19,856 nucleotides of DNA from contig JAKVCH010000011.1 in NCBI GenBank assembly GCA_022447485.1, forward strand, positions 1 through 19,856, read 5' to 3'. The position numbers and the translations under genes were made by a program. Origin of the DNA: Polyangiaceae bacterium (lineage in GTDB: Bacteria > Myxococcota_A > Polyangia > Polyangiales > Polyangiaceae). Each line of letters opens with the position of its first letter. The stretch's first letter is position 1. Below are positions 8,027-15,693 of this stretch, piece by piece. Below the pieces are notes generated by a model that worked only from the letters and a program-made list of their open reading frames with translations, was not told the DNA's origin and made no database searches.

Positions 8027-9199
8027 GTGAATCAATCTACAACATATGCTGTCATTCTCGCCGGTGGCAGCGGCACTCGGTTTTGGCCAGCCTCACGGAA
8101 GAGCCTACCCAAGCAGCTTTTACCTTTGGGTCCAGCTGCGCCTCAAACGCTGCTGCGTTCGACGGTGGAGCGCTTGAAGGGGGTCACTTGCAAAGAGAAT
8201 CTACTCGTTGCGACGGGTGCCCATCTTGTTGGCGCAACTCGCCAGGAGCTGAGCGATATTCCGGAAAGGAACTTTTTAGTCGAACCTCTGGCTAAGAATA
8301 CTGCTCCCTGTATTGCTTGGGCCGCTCTCGAAGTGGCGGCGAAGAGTCCGGAAGGGGTTCTGTGCGTTTTGCCGAGTGATCAACATGCGGCAGACCCTGA
8401 AGCAATGGAAGCTGCTTTGCAGCAAGCTCTCCTGGTTGCCGGCACCGGGCGTCTTTGCACCATTGGCATTGTTCCTCATCGACCAGAAACTGGATATGGC
8501 TACATTCAAAAGTCAGCCCAGCCCCTTCCCATCGATTCCAAGCCGAGCAGTAGCGATGGGTCGGCAGCTCCCTCGCAGAAAACCCAGGCCTTCTCTGTCG
8601 AGCGCTTCGTCGAAAAGCCCGATTTAGAGAGAGCCAAAGAGTACCTCCAGACGGGCGAATTTCTTTGGAACGCTGGTATCTTTGTCTTTCGTGCCAAGGA
8701 TATGCTGGAGGCGATAGCCCGTCACGCTCCTGAGTTGTTTGCCTCGTTAATGCGTCTTGAGGCTGCTCGCTCCTCTGGTCAACTGCCTCCGGATGCGATT
8801 CAGCGCTACTTCGACGATGTAGAGCCAATAAGCATTGACTACGCCGTCATGGAGAAACAGTCGGACTTAGCGGTTGTACCGGCTGACTTTGGTTGGTCAG
8901 ATTTAGGAAGCTGGGAAAGCGCCTGGGAGCTCTCACCAAAGGACGCCCGGGGGAACGCCTCCCCTCAAGGCACAGTTCTCGTTGAGGCTGAGAATAATCT
9001 GGTTGTCGATCTTCGCGAGGGTAACTCTGAGAGTGCCGAAGTGGCTTCCAAGAAGAAAGTGATCGCCTTGGTAGGTGTCGAAGACCTCTGCGTTGTGGAA
9101 ACGGATGATGCGCTTTTGGTCATGCCACGGAGTCGTTCTCAAGATGTTCGCGAGGTCGTCGCTACCTTGAAGTCGTCGGAGAGAAGCGAGTTCATCTAG
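8027..9199 (+). CDS. manC: Mannose-1-phosphate guanylyltransferase
   Basis: The 390-residue cytoplasmic enzyme makes GDP-mannose from mannose-1-phosphate and GTP, the precursor for O-antigen, capsule or mannosylated lipids. It has the nucleotidyltransferase signature LAGGSGTRFWPASR (11-24), LPKQLLPLG, VEPLAKNTAP (85-94), PSDQHA, GYGYIQ, FVEKPDLERAKEYL (194-207), FLWNAGIFVF and the GWSDLGSW motif near the C-terminal lobe. It ends without the phosphomannose isomerase cupin of bifunctional ManC/AlgA enzymes, so it is the short monofunctional type. A Ser/Pro-rich insert of about 24 residues (163-186) separates GYGYIQ from the VERFVEKP strand. The GTG start at 8027 lies 16 bp after uppP with weak GAGAG upstream. 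It ends the envelope operon, convergent with uvrB. Confidence 0.93.
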   Translation: MNQSTTYAVILAGGSGTRFWPASRKSLPKQLLPLGPAAPQTLLRSTVERLKGVTCKENLLVATGAHLVGATRQELSDIPERNFLVEPLAKNTAPCIAWAALEVAAKSPEGVLCVLPSDQHAADPEAMEAALQQALLVAGTGRLCTIGIVPHRPETGYGYIQKSAQPLPIDSKPSSSDGSAAPSQKTQAFSVERFVEKPDLERAKEYLQTGEFLWNAGIFVFRAKDMLEAIARHAPELFASLMRLEAARSSGQLPPDAIQRYFDDVEPISIDYAVMEKQSDLAVVPADFGWSDLGSWESAWELSPKDARGNASPQGTVLVEAENNLVVDLREGNSESAEVASKKKVIALVGVEDLCVVETDDALLVMPRSRSQDVREVVATLKSSERSEFI

Positions 9200-9300
9200 A
9201 GCTAGCCTGCCTTTTCCTTCAGACTGAGAGCTTTCGGGCTCCTTTTGAGTGAGGGCGAGAAAGAGAGCTTTTCGAGCAGGACGATTAGGTGGGCCGCCGT

Positions 9301-11475
9301 CTAATTTTTTCGCGCTCTTTTCTTTCGAGCTGCGGGCTTTTTAGAAGACCGTTGACCCACTTTTTTCGGTGTTGAGGGCTCACTCGCGGGTGCTCCGCCT
9401 TCTTGAAGTTGGGCTAGCTCGTTTCTCAATCGTGCAGCGGTCTCGAACTCTAAATTCTCGGCTGCGGCAAACATTGCTCCTCGCAACTCTTCGAGTTTGG
9501 CGGCTAATTCGTCATCGCTGAGGTGCATCCTGCCTTCGCCAGCGGTGTCCGCCGGAGCACTGTTTTGCTTCTTGCTGCCAGGGGGAGTCTTTTTCTGTTT
9601 CCCTGCCGTTTTCTTCTTCCCGGAGGGCTGTTCGTCCTTCTTGCCGATTGGAATTGAATAATAGTCTCCTTCACCGCCGGCGGCCGAGAGGTCTTTGATT
9701 GTACGTTTTACCGTAGCAGGGGTGATGCCGTGTTTTGTATTGTAGGCTATCTGAATTTCACGGCGACGTTTGGTTTCGTCAATCGCATACTGCATCGACG
9801 CCGTGATTCTGTCCCCGAACATAAAGACTCGGCCATTAGCATTTCGGGCAGCACGGCCGATCGTTTGAATCAAGGAGCGGGTACTTCGTAAAAAGCCCTC
9901 TTTATCGGCGTCGAGAATCGCGACGAGGCTCACCTCGGGAAGGTCGAGCCCCTCTCGCAGTAGATTGATGCCCACGAGAACATCAAATTCCCCGGCTCGG
10001 AGCGCCTTCAGCAATTCCACGCGCTCCATCGTGTCGACGTCGGAGTGGAGATAGCGGACTTTGATTCCCAGCTCTGCGTAATATTCGGTCAGGTCCTCAG
10101 CCATCCGTTTCGTTAGAGTTGTGACCAAGACCCGCTCATCTTTTTTGACACGAAGACGAATCTCTTCAAGTAGGTCGTCGATTTGTCCATCGACAGGTCG
10201 TACTTCGATTTCTGGATCGAGGAGCCCAGTCGGACGGATCACCTGCTCGACGATATTCTTTCCGCTATGTTCGAGCTCGTAATCTCCAGGCGTCGCCGAG
10301 ACATAGATCGTATTGCGCATGTAGCGCTCAAATTCTTCAAACTTCAGCGGGCGGTTATCGACGGCGCTTGGCAAGCGAAAGCCATATTCGACCAGGTTTT
10401 GTTTACGAGCCTGGTCGCCGCGGTACATGGCTGAAATTTGAGGAATCGTTTGATGTGATTCATCGATAATCAGGAGAAAGTCATCGGGAAAGTAGTCGAT
10501 CAGAGTGGGGGCTGGTTCTCCAGGCTTACGGCCAGACAGGTGTCGGGAGTAATTTTCAATCCCCTGAACGAAACCCATCTGTTCCAGCATTTCTAAATCG
10601 TATTGGGTGCGCTCGCGGATCCTCTGCTTTTCGAGGAATCGACCTTCTTTATCGTAAAAGTCCAGGCGATCGCGTAGCTCATTGCGAATCGCATCCATGG
10701 CTCGATGAATATGCTCCTTGGGCGTGACGTAGTGAGAGCCTGGATAGATTGTGTATTTGCTAATACGCTGAAGAATCTTTCCTCTTAGGGGATCTACTTC
10801 TGAAATGGTGTCGATCTCATCGCCAAAGAATTCGACGCGAATGGCTTTTGCTTCCTCATAGGTTGGGAAGATCTCCACGACGTCTCCTCGTACGCGAAAA
10901 GTTCCGCGATGAAAGTCGATATCGTTCCGTTCATATTGAATATCGACGAGACGCCGTAGGAGGTCGTCGCGAGGGATCTCCTGGTTCTTTTTCAGTTCGA
11001 TAGCCAGGCCCTCGTAGCTATCGGAAGAGCCAATGCCGTAAATACAGCTGACGGAGGCGACGATGATCGCGTCAGAGCGGGAAAGAAGACCATGGGTCGC
11101 GGCATGTCGCATGCGATCGATTTGGTCGTTAATGATCGCATCCTTCTCAATAAAGGTGTCGCTCGTGGGCAGGTAGGCCTCGGGCTGGTAATAATCGTAG
11201 TAACTAACGAAATAGGAGACCGAATTCTTGGGGAAGAGCTCTCGCATCTCGCCATAAAGCTGGGCGGCTAAGGTCTTGTTCGGCGCAATGATCAAGGTGG
11301 GCTTGCCCATGTTCTTGATCACGTTCGCAATAGTGAAGGTTTTCCCACTGCCAGTGATGCCCAACAATGTTTGGTGGGCTACCCCATTGTGCAATTCTGA
11401 GGTGAGCTTTTTGATAGCCGCCGGTTGGTCGCCACGAGGCGTGTACTTACTCTGTAGTTGAAATGGTGAATCCAT
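9301..11475 (-). CDS. uvrB: Excinuclease ABC subunit B (UvrB) with extra basic linker and tail
   Basis: The 724-residue protein is the damage-verifying helicase subunit of nucleotide excision repair, loaded by UvrA and recruiting UvrC. Motifs: GITGSGKT Walker A (39-46), the beta-hairpin region with SYYDYYQPEAYLP (91-103), DESH (338-341) and the later helicase motifs including GINLLREGLDLPEVS and QTIGRAARN. The UVR domain that binds UvrC is at about 652-691. It is some 50 residues longer than E. coli UvrB (673). The excess is a Lys-rich linker (about 610-650) before the UVR domain and a 33-residue Lys/Arg-rich tail after it. The ATG at 11475 has no good Shine-Dalgarno. I saw no obvious SOS operator in the upstream gap, but lineage-specific LexA boxes could be missed. 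Confidence 0.97.
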   Translation of the reverse strand: MDSPFQLQSKYTPRGDQPAAIKKLTSELHNGVAHQTLLGITGSGKTFTIANVIKNMGKPTLIIAPNKTLAAQLYGEMRELFPKNSVSYFVSYYDYYQPEAYLPTSDTFIEKDAIINDQIDRMRHAATHGLLSRSDAIIVASVSCIYGIGSSDSYEGLAIELKKNQEIPRDDLLRRLVDIQYERNDIDFHRGTFRVRGDVVEIFPTYEEAKAIRVEFFGDEIDTISEVDPLRGKILQRISKYTIYPGSHYVTPKEHIHRAMDAIRNELRDRLDFYDKEGRFLEKQRIRERTQYDLEMLEQMGFVQGIENYSRHLSGRKPGEPAPTLIDYFPDDFLLIIDESHQTIPQISAMYRGDQARKQNLVEYGFRLPSAVDNRPLKFEEFERYMRNTIYVSATPGDYELEHSGKNIVEQVIRPTGLLDPEIEVRPVDGQIDDLLEEIRLRVKKDERVLVTTLTKRMAEDLTEYYAELGIKVRYLHSDVDTMERVELLKALRAGEFDVLVGINLLREGLDLPEVSLVAILDADKEGFLRSTRSLIQTIGRAARNANGRVFMFGDRITASMQYAIDETKRRREIQIAYNTKHGITPATVKRTIKDLSAAGGEGDYYSIPIGKKDEQPSGKKKTAGKQKKTPPGSKKQNSAPADTAGEGRMHLSDDELAAKLEELRGAMFAAAENLEFETAARLRNELAQLQEGGAPASEPSTPKKVGQRSSKKPAARKKRARKN

Positions 11476-11764
11476 GGCGATTGGGGCTCAATTATCCAGA
11501 AAGCCTTCTGTGGCTGGCTTTTTCTGATTGAAAGCAATCATGACTAAGCGCTGAAGCGATGATCTTAGGGCAAGAGCGACGAGGGGCAAGAATTTATCGA
11601 ATCAGCGAATCTGGCGGTCAGTTTACTTCACTGAGCCTGATGAGGGTGAGCCTGACGAAATTTAATGGTCGAGCTAATTAGACCGTGCAGCAGAAGTCGG
11701 GCGATTCATTGGCGCCTTTGAGTTGCGCTTGCCGGCTTGAGGCAAGTCGCCTCAGGGGGCTGAA
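11476..11764. other. 289-bp gap upstream of uvrB, with two small inverted repeats
   Basis: No gene seen. It should hold the uvrB promoter (minus strand) and the end of the argC transcript. Just after the argC stop, TGAGGC/GCCTCA (11738-11743 with 11749-11754) and CTTGCC/GGCAAG (11728-11733 with 11741-11746) share bases, so only one can form at a time; neither is followed by a T-run. Near the uvrB start AAAGCC/GGCTTT (11500-11505 with 11516-11521) can pair. No clean -35/-10 pair is visible. Confidence 0.5.
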
Positions 11765-12829
11765 TCAGGGGTATTGGGCGAGGCGGGGAATACCGGTGGC
11801 CTCCTCATAGTCGCGACTGATGTTGAAGGCGGCTAGGGCTTGGGAGCTTGCTCCTCGCGCTAGATTGTCGATCGCGGCTATGCTCAGTACAAGGCCAGTG
11901 CGGTCATCGATGGCGTAGGCTATTTGCGCGCGTCCACTGCCGCGAACATGAAGAGTGTCGGGGAGGGTGTCTTCAGGGAGTATGCTGATGAGCGGTCCTT
12001 GGAGCAGGTCTCGAGCGGCTTCTCGACATTGCGCTGCGCTGACACCGGCTTTCACTCTTGCGTAGGTCGTTGTGAGGATACCACGGATCATAGGAGCTAA
12101 TTGCGGCGTAAAAAGCACCTTCCAGTCCTGGCTTCCCAACACGGAGAGCTCTTGTTCCATTTCGGGAGTGTGGCGATGCTGTCCTGCAACCTTGTAGGCG
12201 CGCATGCTTTCACCAGATTCGGCGAAGAGAGTGCCTTGGGCTGGCTTGCGCCCCGCACCGCTGAGGCCACTTTTCCCATCGACGATCAATGGTTGATCTA
12301 ATTCAATCAAGTCACCTTTGATCAGGGGAGCAAGAGGAAGTATCGCACTCGTCGGATAGCAGCCCGGGCCAGCAATGAGCTGGGCTCCCTGCAGCTTTGA
12401 TCGATAGAGTTCCGGCAGACCGTAGACCGCTTGCGGGATCAACTCTGGCCGCGGATGTTGACCGTACCATTGCTCATAGAGGGCCTGGTCCTTCAGGCGA
12501 AAGTCTGCTGAGAGGTCGACGACCTGTACTCCCGCATCCAACAACGCTCCACCGAGGCGAGCGCTTGCGGCATGAGGCAAGGCTGTGAATGCAACATCAA
12601 TCTTTTTCCCGATCTGTAGAGCATCGCCCTCCTCGAAACGCTCCAGCATTAATTCGCCTAAGCCATCGACTCCTTGGGTGGAGCGGATCACCTGATCGAG
12701 ACGCTGCCCAGCATTTTCTCGTGCGGCAACGAATTTCAGCTCAAGATAAGGATGAGCATCGATGAGACGAATGAGTTCTGCGCCGGTGTAGCCGGCTGCG
12801 CCAATGATTCCAACGCGAAGTTTTGACAT
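11765..12829 (-). CDS. argC: N-acetyl-gamma-glutamyl-phosphate reductase
   Basis: The enzyme catalyses the NADPH-dependent third step of arginine synthesis, reducing N-acetylglutamyl phosphate to the semialdehyde in the cytoplasm. From the ATG at 12829 it has 354 residues. It shows the dinucleotide-binding GIIGAAGYTGAELIRL (7-22), DLSADFRL (105-112), the active-site GPGCYPTSA with Cys157, the GKSGLSGAGR segment and C-terminal DNLARGASSQA. The frame extends upstream to an ATG at 12889, but those 20 residues begin directly against the T-run of the rpsI terminator and precede the conserved start MSKLRVGIIG, so I reject them. No good Shine-Dalgarno is seen. It follows the rplM-rpsI terminator and is probably transcribed from its own promoter in the short gap. 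No other arg gene is in the window. Confidence 0.95.
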   Translation of the reverse strand: MSKLRVGIIGAAGYTGAELIRLIDAHPYLELKFVAARENAGQRLDQVIRSTQGVDGLGELMLERFEEGDALQIGKKIDVAFTALPHAASARLGGALLDAGVQVVDLSADFRLKDQALYEQWYGQHPRPELIPQAVYGLPELYRSKLQGAQLIAGPGCYPTSAILPLAPLIKGDLIELDQPLIVDGKSGLSGAGRKPAQGTLFAESGESMRAYKVAGQHRHTPEMEQELSVLGSQDWKVLFTPQLAPMIRGILTTTYARVKAGVSAAQCREAARDLLQGPLISILPEDTLPDTLHVRGSGRAQIAYAIDDRTGLVLSIAAIDNLARGASSQALAAFNISRDYEEATGIPRLAQYP

Positions 12830-12889
12830 GGAGGTAAGCCCTGAGAAGAGTGAGCCAAAGAAAGCACGTACGGTGCAAAATGAAAGCAT

Positions 12890-12922
12890 AAAAAAACGCG
12901 GCCAGAGGACTGACCGCGTTTT
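12890..12922 (-). terminator. Intrinsic terminator of the rplM-rpsI operon
   Basis: Read on the minus strand, AAAACGCGG (complement of 12914-12922) pairs with CCGCGTTTT (complement of 12893-12901) around a 12-nt loop, giving a 9-bp stem. The seven A residues at 12890-12896 on the plus strand give a seven-U tract that overlaps the stem's A-U pairs. It starts 18 bp after the rpsI stop and ends just before the argC leader. Good form and position. Confidence 0.9.
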
Positions 12923-12940
12923 GTAAGAGAAGAACTCTGC

Positions 12941-13333
12941 TCAGCGCTTGCTGAACTGGAACTTCTTTCGAGCGCCCGGCTGACCTGGCTTCTTTCGCTC
13001 TTTCTTTCGACTATCGCGAGTTAGGTAACCAGCTCGCTTGAGAGTCTTTCGTCGTTCGTTATCCTCTGCGATGAGTGCACGAGCGATGCCGTGACGTACA
13101 GCCTCGGCCTGAGCTGAGTGTCCACCACCTGATACGAAGGCTCGGACGTCATACTTGTCAGCAAGCTCGAGGATTTCTAGTGATTGCCTCGAAACCATGA
13201 CAGATGTTTCACGTTCGAAGTACTCGTTGAGAGGTTTGCGGTTCACGGTCGTCTCTCCGGTGCCCGGACTAATCCAAACACGGGCGACAGCCGTTTTTCT
13301 CTTACCAGTAGCGTAGATTGCGTTTTCAGACAT
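12941..13333 (-). CDS. rpsI: 30S ribosomal protein S9
   Basis: The 130-residue product is bS9/uS9 of the small subunit head, whose C-terminal tail reaches toward P-site tRNA. YATGKRKTAVARVWI (8-22), SGGGHSAQAEAVRHGIARAL (68-87) and the terminal KKFQFSKR are diagnostic, and the length equals the usual 130. An AGGA about 8 bases before the ATG is a good Shine-Dalgarno. It lies 30 bp behind rplM, the universal L13-S9 pair, and is followed by the terminator. Confidence 0.98.
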   Translation of the reverse strand: MSENAIYATGKRKTAVARVWISPGTGETTVNRKPLNEYFERETSVMVSRQSLEILELADKYDVRAFVSGGGHSAQAEAVRHGIARALIAEDNERRKTLKRAGYLTRDSRKKERKKPGQPGARKKFQFSKR

Positions 13334-13363
13334 TTTCTTATTCCTGTAGTAGCTCGCTACGCC

Positions 13364-13798
13364 TTAGAGGCCGAGGGGCTGGGGGTTCTGAGCAGCGTGA
13401 GGGTGGTCTGAGCCTTCGTAGACCTTCAACTTCTTGAGAAGTTGTCGACCGAGGATGCTCTTGGGAAGCATACCTTTCACGGCGTGCTTGATGGGGCGCG
13501 AAGAGTCTTTGGCAATCAGGTCGCCGAGCGCAATTGATTTAATTGAACCAACGTAGCCCGAATGGGTGTGATAGATTTTGTCGGTCATCTTGGCGCCGGT
13601 CGCTTTGACCTTGGCTGCATTGATAACGACGACAAAGTCACCCGTGTCGACGTGGGGGGTGAACGTGGGCTTATGCTTTCCACGAAGAATAGTTGCTACC
13701 TTGCTAGCCAGACGACCTAAGGGCTGACCTTCGGCGTCGACGATCCACCAGGTACGAGCTTCTTGAGCTTCTGCTGGTTTGGCGTTGTAAGTACGCAT
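13364..13798 (-). CDS. rplM: 50S ribosomal protein L13
   Basis: The 144-residue product is uL13, an early assembly protein of the large subunit. Diagnostic segments are WWIVDAEGQPLGRLASKVA (17-35), LRGKHKPTFTPHVDTGDFVVVINA (38-61, shown in part: KPTFTPHVDTGDFV), the HSGYVGS loop (GYPGG-like in most species) and AVKGMLPKSILGRQLLKKLKVY (seen as GMLPK). AAGGA lies 8 bases before the ATG. The gene leads the rplM-rpsI operon. Its upstream 300 bp may be a long transcript leader, where ribosomal operons are often controlled, but I cannot show a binding site. Confidence 0.98.
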   Translation of the reverse strand: MRTYNAKPAEAQEARTWWIVDAEGQPLGRLASKVATILRGKHKPTFTPHVDTGDFVVVINAAKVKATGAKMTDKIYHTHSGYVGSIKSIALGDLIAKDSSRPIKHAVKGMLPKSILGRQLLKKLKVYEGSDHPHAAQNPQPLGL

Positions 13799-14141
13799 GT
13801 TTCGATTCCTTAAAACGGGGTTGAATAAACTCGGGTCCCCCGTCGAACCATGTATCTAAGCGAGAACTCATTTTCAGAGCGCCGCCTAGGGCAAGATGCG
13901 ACTCGGGCCCCAATCCCAATGGCGGGGACCAAAATGGCCCTGCCCGTTGAGCGGGTCTCCCCCGAGGCTTCCTCGCATGAAGAAGGCCCGAAGGGGACCG
14001 GGGAGGTAGCTTTCGACGTACCTGGCGTCAAGCTGATCCGAACCCTCTTCCGAAGGTTTTCCCGCTTTTTCTCCCAGATTCGTTCTTAGGAGCAGAATTC
14101 CGTACCAATTTTGATAATTGTGTAAAATATTCAAGCGGGTT
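13799..14141. other. Gene-free, GC-rich region upstream of rplM with an AT-rich island
   Basis: No convincing gene: several overlapping frames are open on both strands, but none has family motifs. On the minus strand about 13810-14060 is rich in G and C runs and short hairpins (for example CCCG/CGGG around TTGAG near 13940-13955), as in a long untranslated leader. An AT-rich island at about 14100-14135 would suit a promoter for rplM to the left and the signalling gene to the right, but no clean -35/-10 pair is seen in either direction. Confidence 0.5.
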
Positions 14142-14207
14142 AGAGTTCGGCCCCAGGTCTTATCAGTCGGCCGGAAGCAGACTAGTCTGCCCCGCCGACC
14201 GAACTCT
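14142..14207 (+). promoter_or_regulatory. Nested inverted repeat before the signalling gene
   Basis: AGAGTTCGG (14142-14150) pairs with CCGAACTCT (14199-14207). Directly inside the 3' arm, TCGGC (14167-14171) pairs with GCCGA (14194-14198). The centre is a perfect 14-bp palindrome GCAGACTAGTCTGC (14177-14190). Together the arms give a cruciform or RNA structure of up to 9+5+6 bp, with one 16-nt bulge on the 5' side. It ends 16 bp before the ATG at 14224 and has no T-run, so it is not a simple terminator. Operator, RNA switch or mRNA leader are all possible. Confidence 0.6.
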
Positions 14208-14223
14208 TGGTGGCAATGACCTC

Positions 14224-15693
14224 ATGGCAGCTTTGAATCAGAGAATTCTCGATAAGATGGTGACTGATGGCGCTCTCACAAATGAGCAGCGCGAGGCAGT
14301 ACTCTCTCATATGAATGCTTACGGCGATCGCCCTGAGGAACCTTTGATTGAGAGCGGCACCATGGAGGAGGTTGCCCTCCTCAAGTATCTGGCCGGCATT
14401 TATCGGACGCGCTTCGTCTCGACCGTGAAATTGTCGAAAGCCGATATCGATCAACTCACTCTGGAAAAGATACCGAAGAAGTTTGCCACCAAGCGTGGGG
14501 TTTTCCCGGTGCTATTCGATAAGGCGAAATCGGCTTTGAGTGTTGTTACAGCCGACCCCCATGATGCTTCTTTGCTCGACGAACTAAAACTCGTTGCAGG
14601 TGTGAAAGAGATTCGCCCCTTTGTGGCTCGACCGCGAGCCGTACAAGCGGCGGTTGCCAAAGCCTATTCTGGCGATATCCATGCATTTGATACTCTCGAT
14701 CGCGTGGCGCATCAGCAGTTCACCAATATGTTGGATGTTTATGAGCGTAATCTTGTCAGCGATGAGAGTATGGTTGTTGCGCTGGCAAAGGAAGATCAGC
14801 CACGAGAGCGGGTTCTGTCGGGAGATGAATTAGAAAAAGGAGGAGCCAAGGCTTCACGCGGGATGAACGATCAAGGCTTCGTCGAGACCTTGAATGTTTT
14901 GGTGAGCTTGCTTGAGAACAGCCGTCAAGATTTACGGGGGCATTCTGCTCAAGTCTCCCGCCTCATCAAGAAGCTCGCTGAGCGGATTGGTTTGAACCAG
15001 AATCAGCTCAATCAATTACAGATAGCAGCCTTTTTACACGACTTAGGTAAAGCCGGCGCCTACCACCTTACGGCGCTGAATGTGGCTGAATACGAGGGTC
15101 ATGCGACTCATGCCAAGAAGACCTACTCCTCCCCATCTCGACTCATGGAAGCTGTGGGCCTGTCTCACGAGACAAAGGCGTCGATCGAGCAGATGTATGA
15201 GCGTTTTGATGGTCAGGGCTTCCCTCAGGGTATTCGAGGTAAAGATATCGCCCTGGGCGCAAGGATTTTGGCCATAGCAGACACTTATGCTGACTTGACC
15301 CAAAACCCTCGAAATCCTTTTCGTAAGCGTTTGCGTCCAGCCGAGGCCTGTGAAGTCCTGATGCGCTACAAGGCAACTATTTTTGACCCTAATCTTGTCG
15401 ACCTTTTTAAGCATACGGTGACGGGTGAAGATCTGAAGGCGCGGCTTTTGGCAAATCGCCATCGAGCGATTATTATCGATCCCGACCCCGAAGAAATGAC
15501 GGTCCTTGAATTGAGGATGATCGAACAGGGATTTGAAGTGCAGCAGGCGCGGACCGCAAAGCAGGCATTAGAGCATTTGAGTTCTGGAGAATTCGAGTTA
15601 GCCGTCTCTGAGGTTGATCTGGGGTCCGGGGGCGATGGCTTTGAGTTATTGTCTCAGGTGCGTTCCCAAGACTATGGCAAGTCTTTGCCCTAG
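14224..15693 (+). CDS. MshEN-HD-GYP-like-receiver protein, cut by an in-frame amber codon
   Basis: This is the first 489 codons of a signalling protein. Residues 1-150 resemble the type II secretion ATPase N-terminal (MshEN) domain, which in several proteins binds c-di-GMP (GVFPVLFDKAKSALSVVTADP, seen at 92-112, in part). Residues 215-400 form an HD-GYP-like domain: GHS (H240), FLHDLGKAG (H272, D273), YERFDGQGFP (325-334), ARILAIAD (D353). The usual HHExxDGxGYP reads MYERFDGQGFP, so two metal-ligand histidines are gone and phosphodiesterase activity is doubtful. Residues 411-489 start a receiver domain with acidic IIDPDPE, but the phosphoacceptor site reads SEVDLG, Glu463 replacing Asp. A TAG at codon 490 stops translation before the Thr and Lys of the receiver. 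The same frame continues after it without a break to 16161. The ATG has only a weak GGTGG upstream. Confidence 0.85.
   Translation: MAALNQRILDKMVTDGALTNEQREAVLSHMNAYGDRPEEPLIESGTMEEVALLKYLAGIYRTRFVSTVKLSKADIDQLTLEKIPKKFATKRGVFPVLFDKAKSALSVVTADPHDASLLDELKLVAGVKEIRPFVARPRAVQAAVAKAYSGDIHAFDTLDRVAHQQFTNMLDVYERNLVSDESMVVALAKEDQPRERVLSGDELEKGGAKASRGMNDQGFVETLNVLVSLLENSRQDLRGHSAQVSRLIKKLAERIGLNQNQLNQLQIAAFLHDLGKAGAYHLTALNVAEYEGHATHAKKTYSSPSRLMEAVGLSHETKASIEQMYERFDGQGFPQGIRGKDIALGARILAIADTYADLTQNPRNPFRKRLRPAEACEVLMRYKATIFDPNLVDLFKHTVTGEDLKARLLANRHRAIIIDPDPEEMTVLELRMIEQGFEVQQARTAKQALEHLSSGEFELAVSEVDLGSGGDGFELLSQVRSQDYGKSLP
15691..15693 (+). other. In-frame amber codon interrupting the receiver domain
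   Basis: TAG stands between Pro489 (CCC) and an ATC codon, exactly where the receiver strand before the conserved Thr (SLP-x-IFVTTR) needs one residue, usually hydrophobic. One base change from TTG (Leu) would explain it. TAG also ends the genes at 1323, 9199, 9301 and 17288, so it is not generally reassigned here. Confidence 0.9.

Noticed and set aside
9220..9250. Terminator between manC and uvrB
   Set aside because: GAGC/GCTC around TTTCGG gives only a 4-bp stem with a weak T stretch; not enough to call.
12830..12889. N-terminal extension of argC to an ATG at 12889
   Set aside because: The ATG lies against the T-run of the rpsI terminator, and the conserved protein begins at MSKLRVGIIG.
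13704..14134. Open frames on both strands upstream of rplM (for example 13850-14089 plus, 13886-14134 minus)
   Set aside because: They overlap one another in several frames, which fits GC-rich sequence with few stops; none shows a family motif or good ribosome site.
14142..14207. c-di-GMP riboswitch before the HD-GYP-like gene
   Set aside because: Tempting from the context, but the conserved core bases of the GEMM-type switches I know are not present; only the nested inverted repeat is.
15691..15693. General recoding of TAG or pyrrolysine/selenocysteine use
   Set aside because: Several other genes here end in TAG at family-typical lengths, no suppressor tRNA is visible, and selenocysteine would use TGA.
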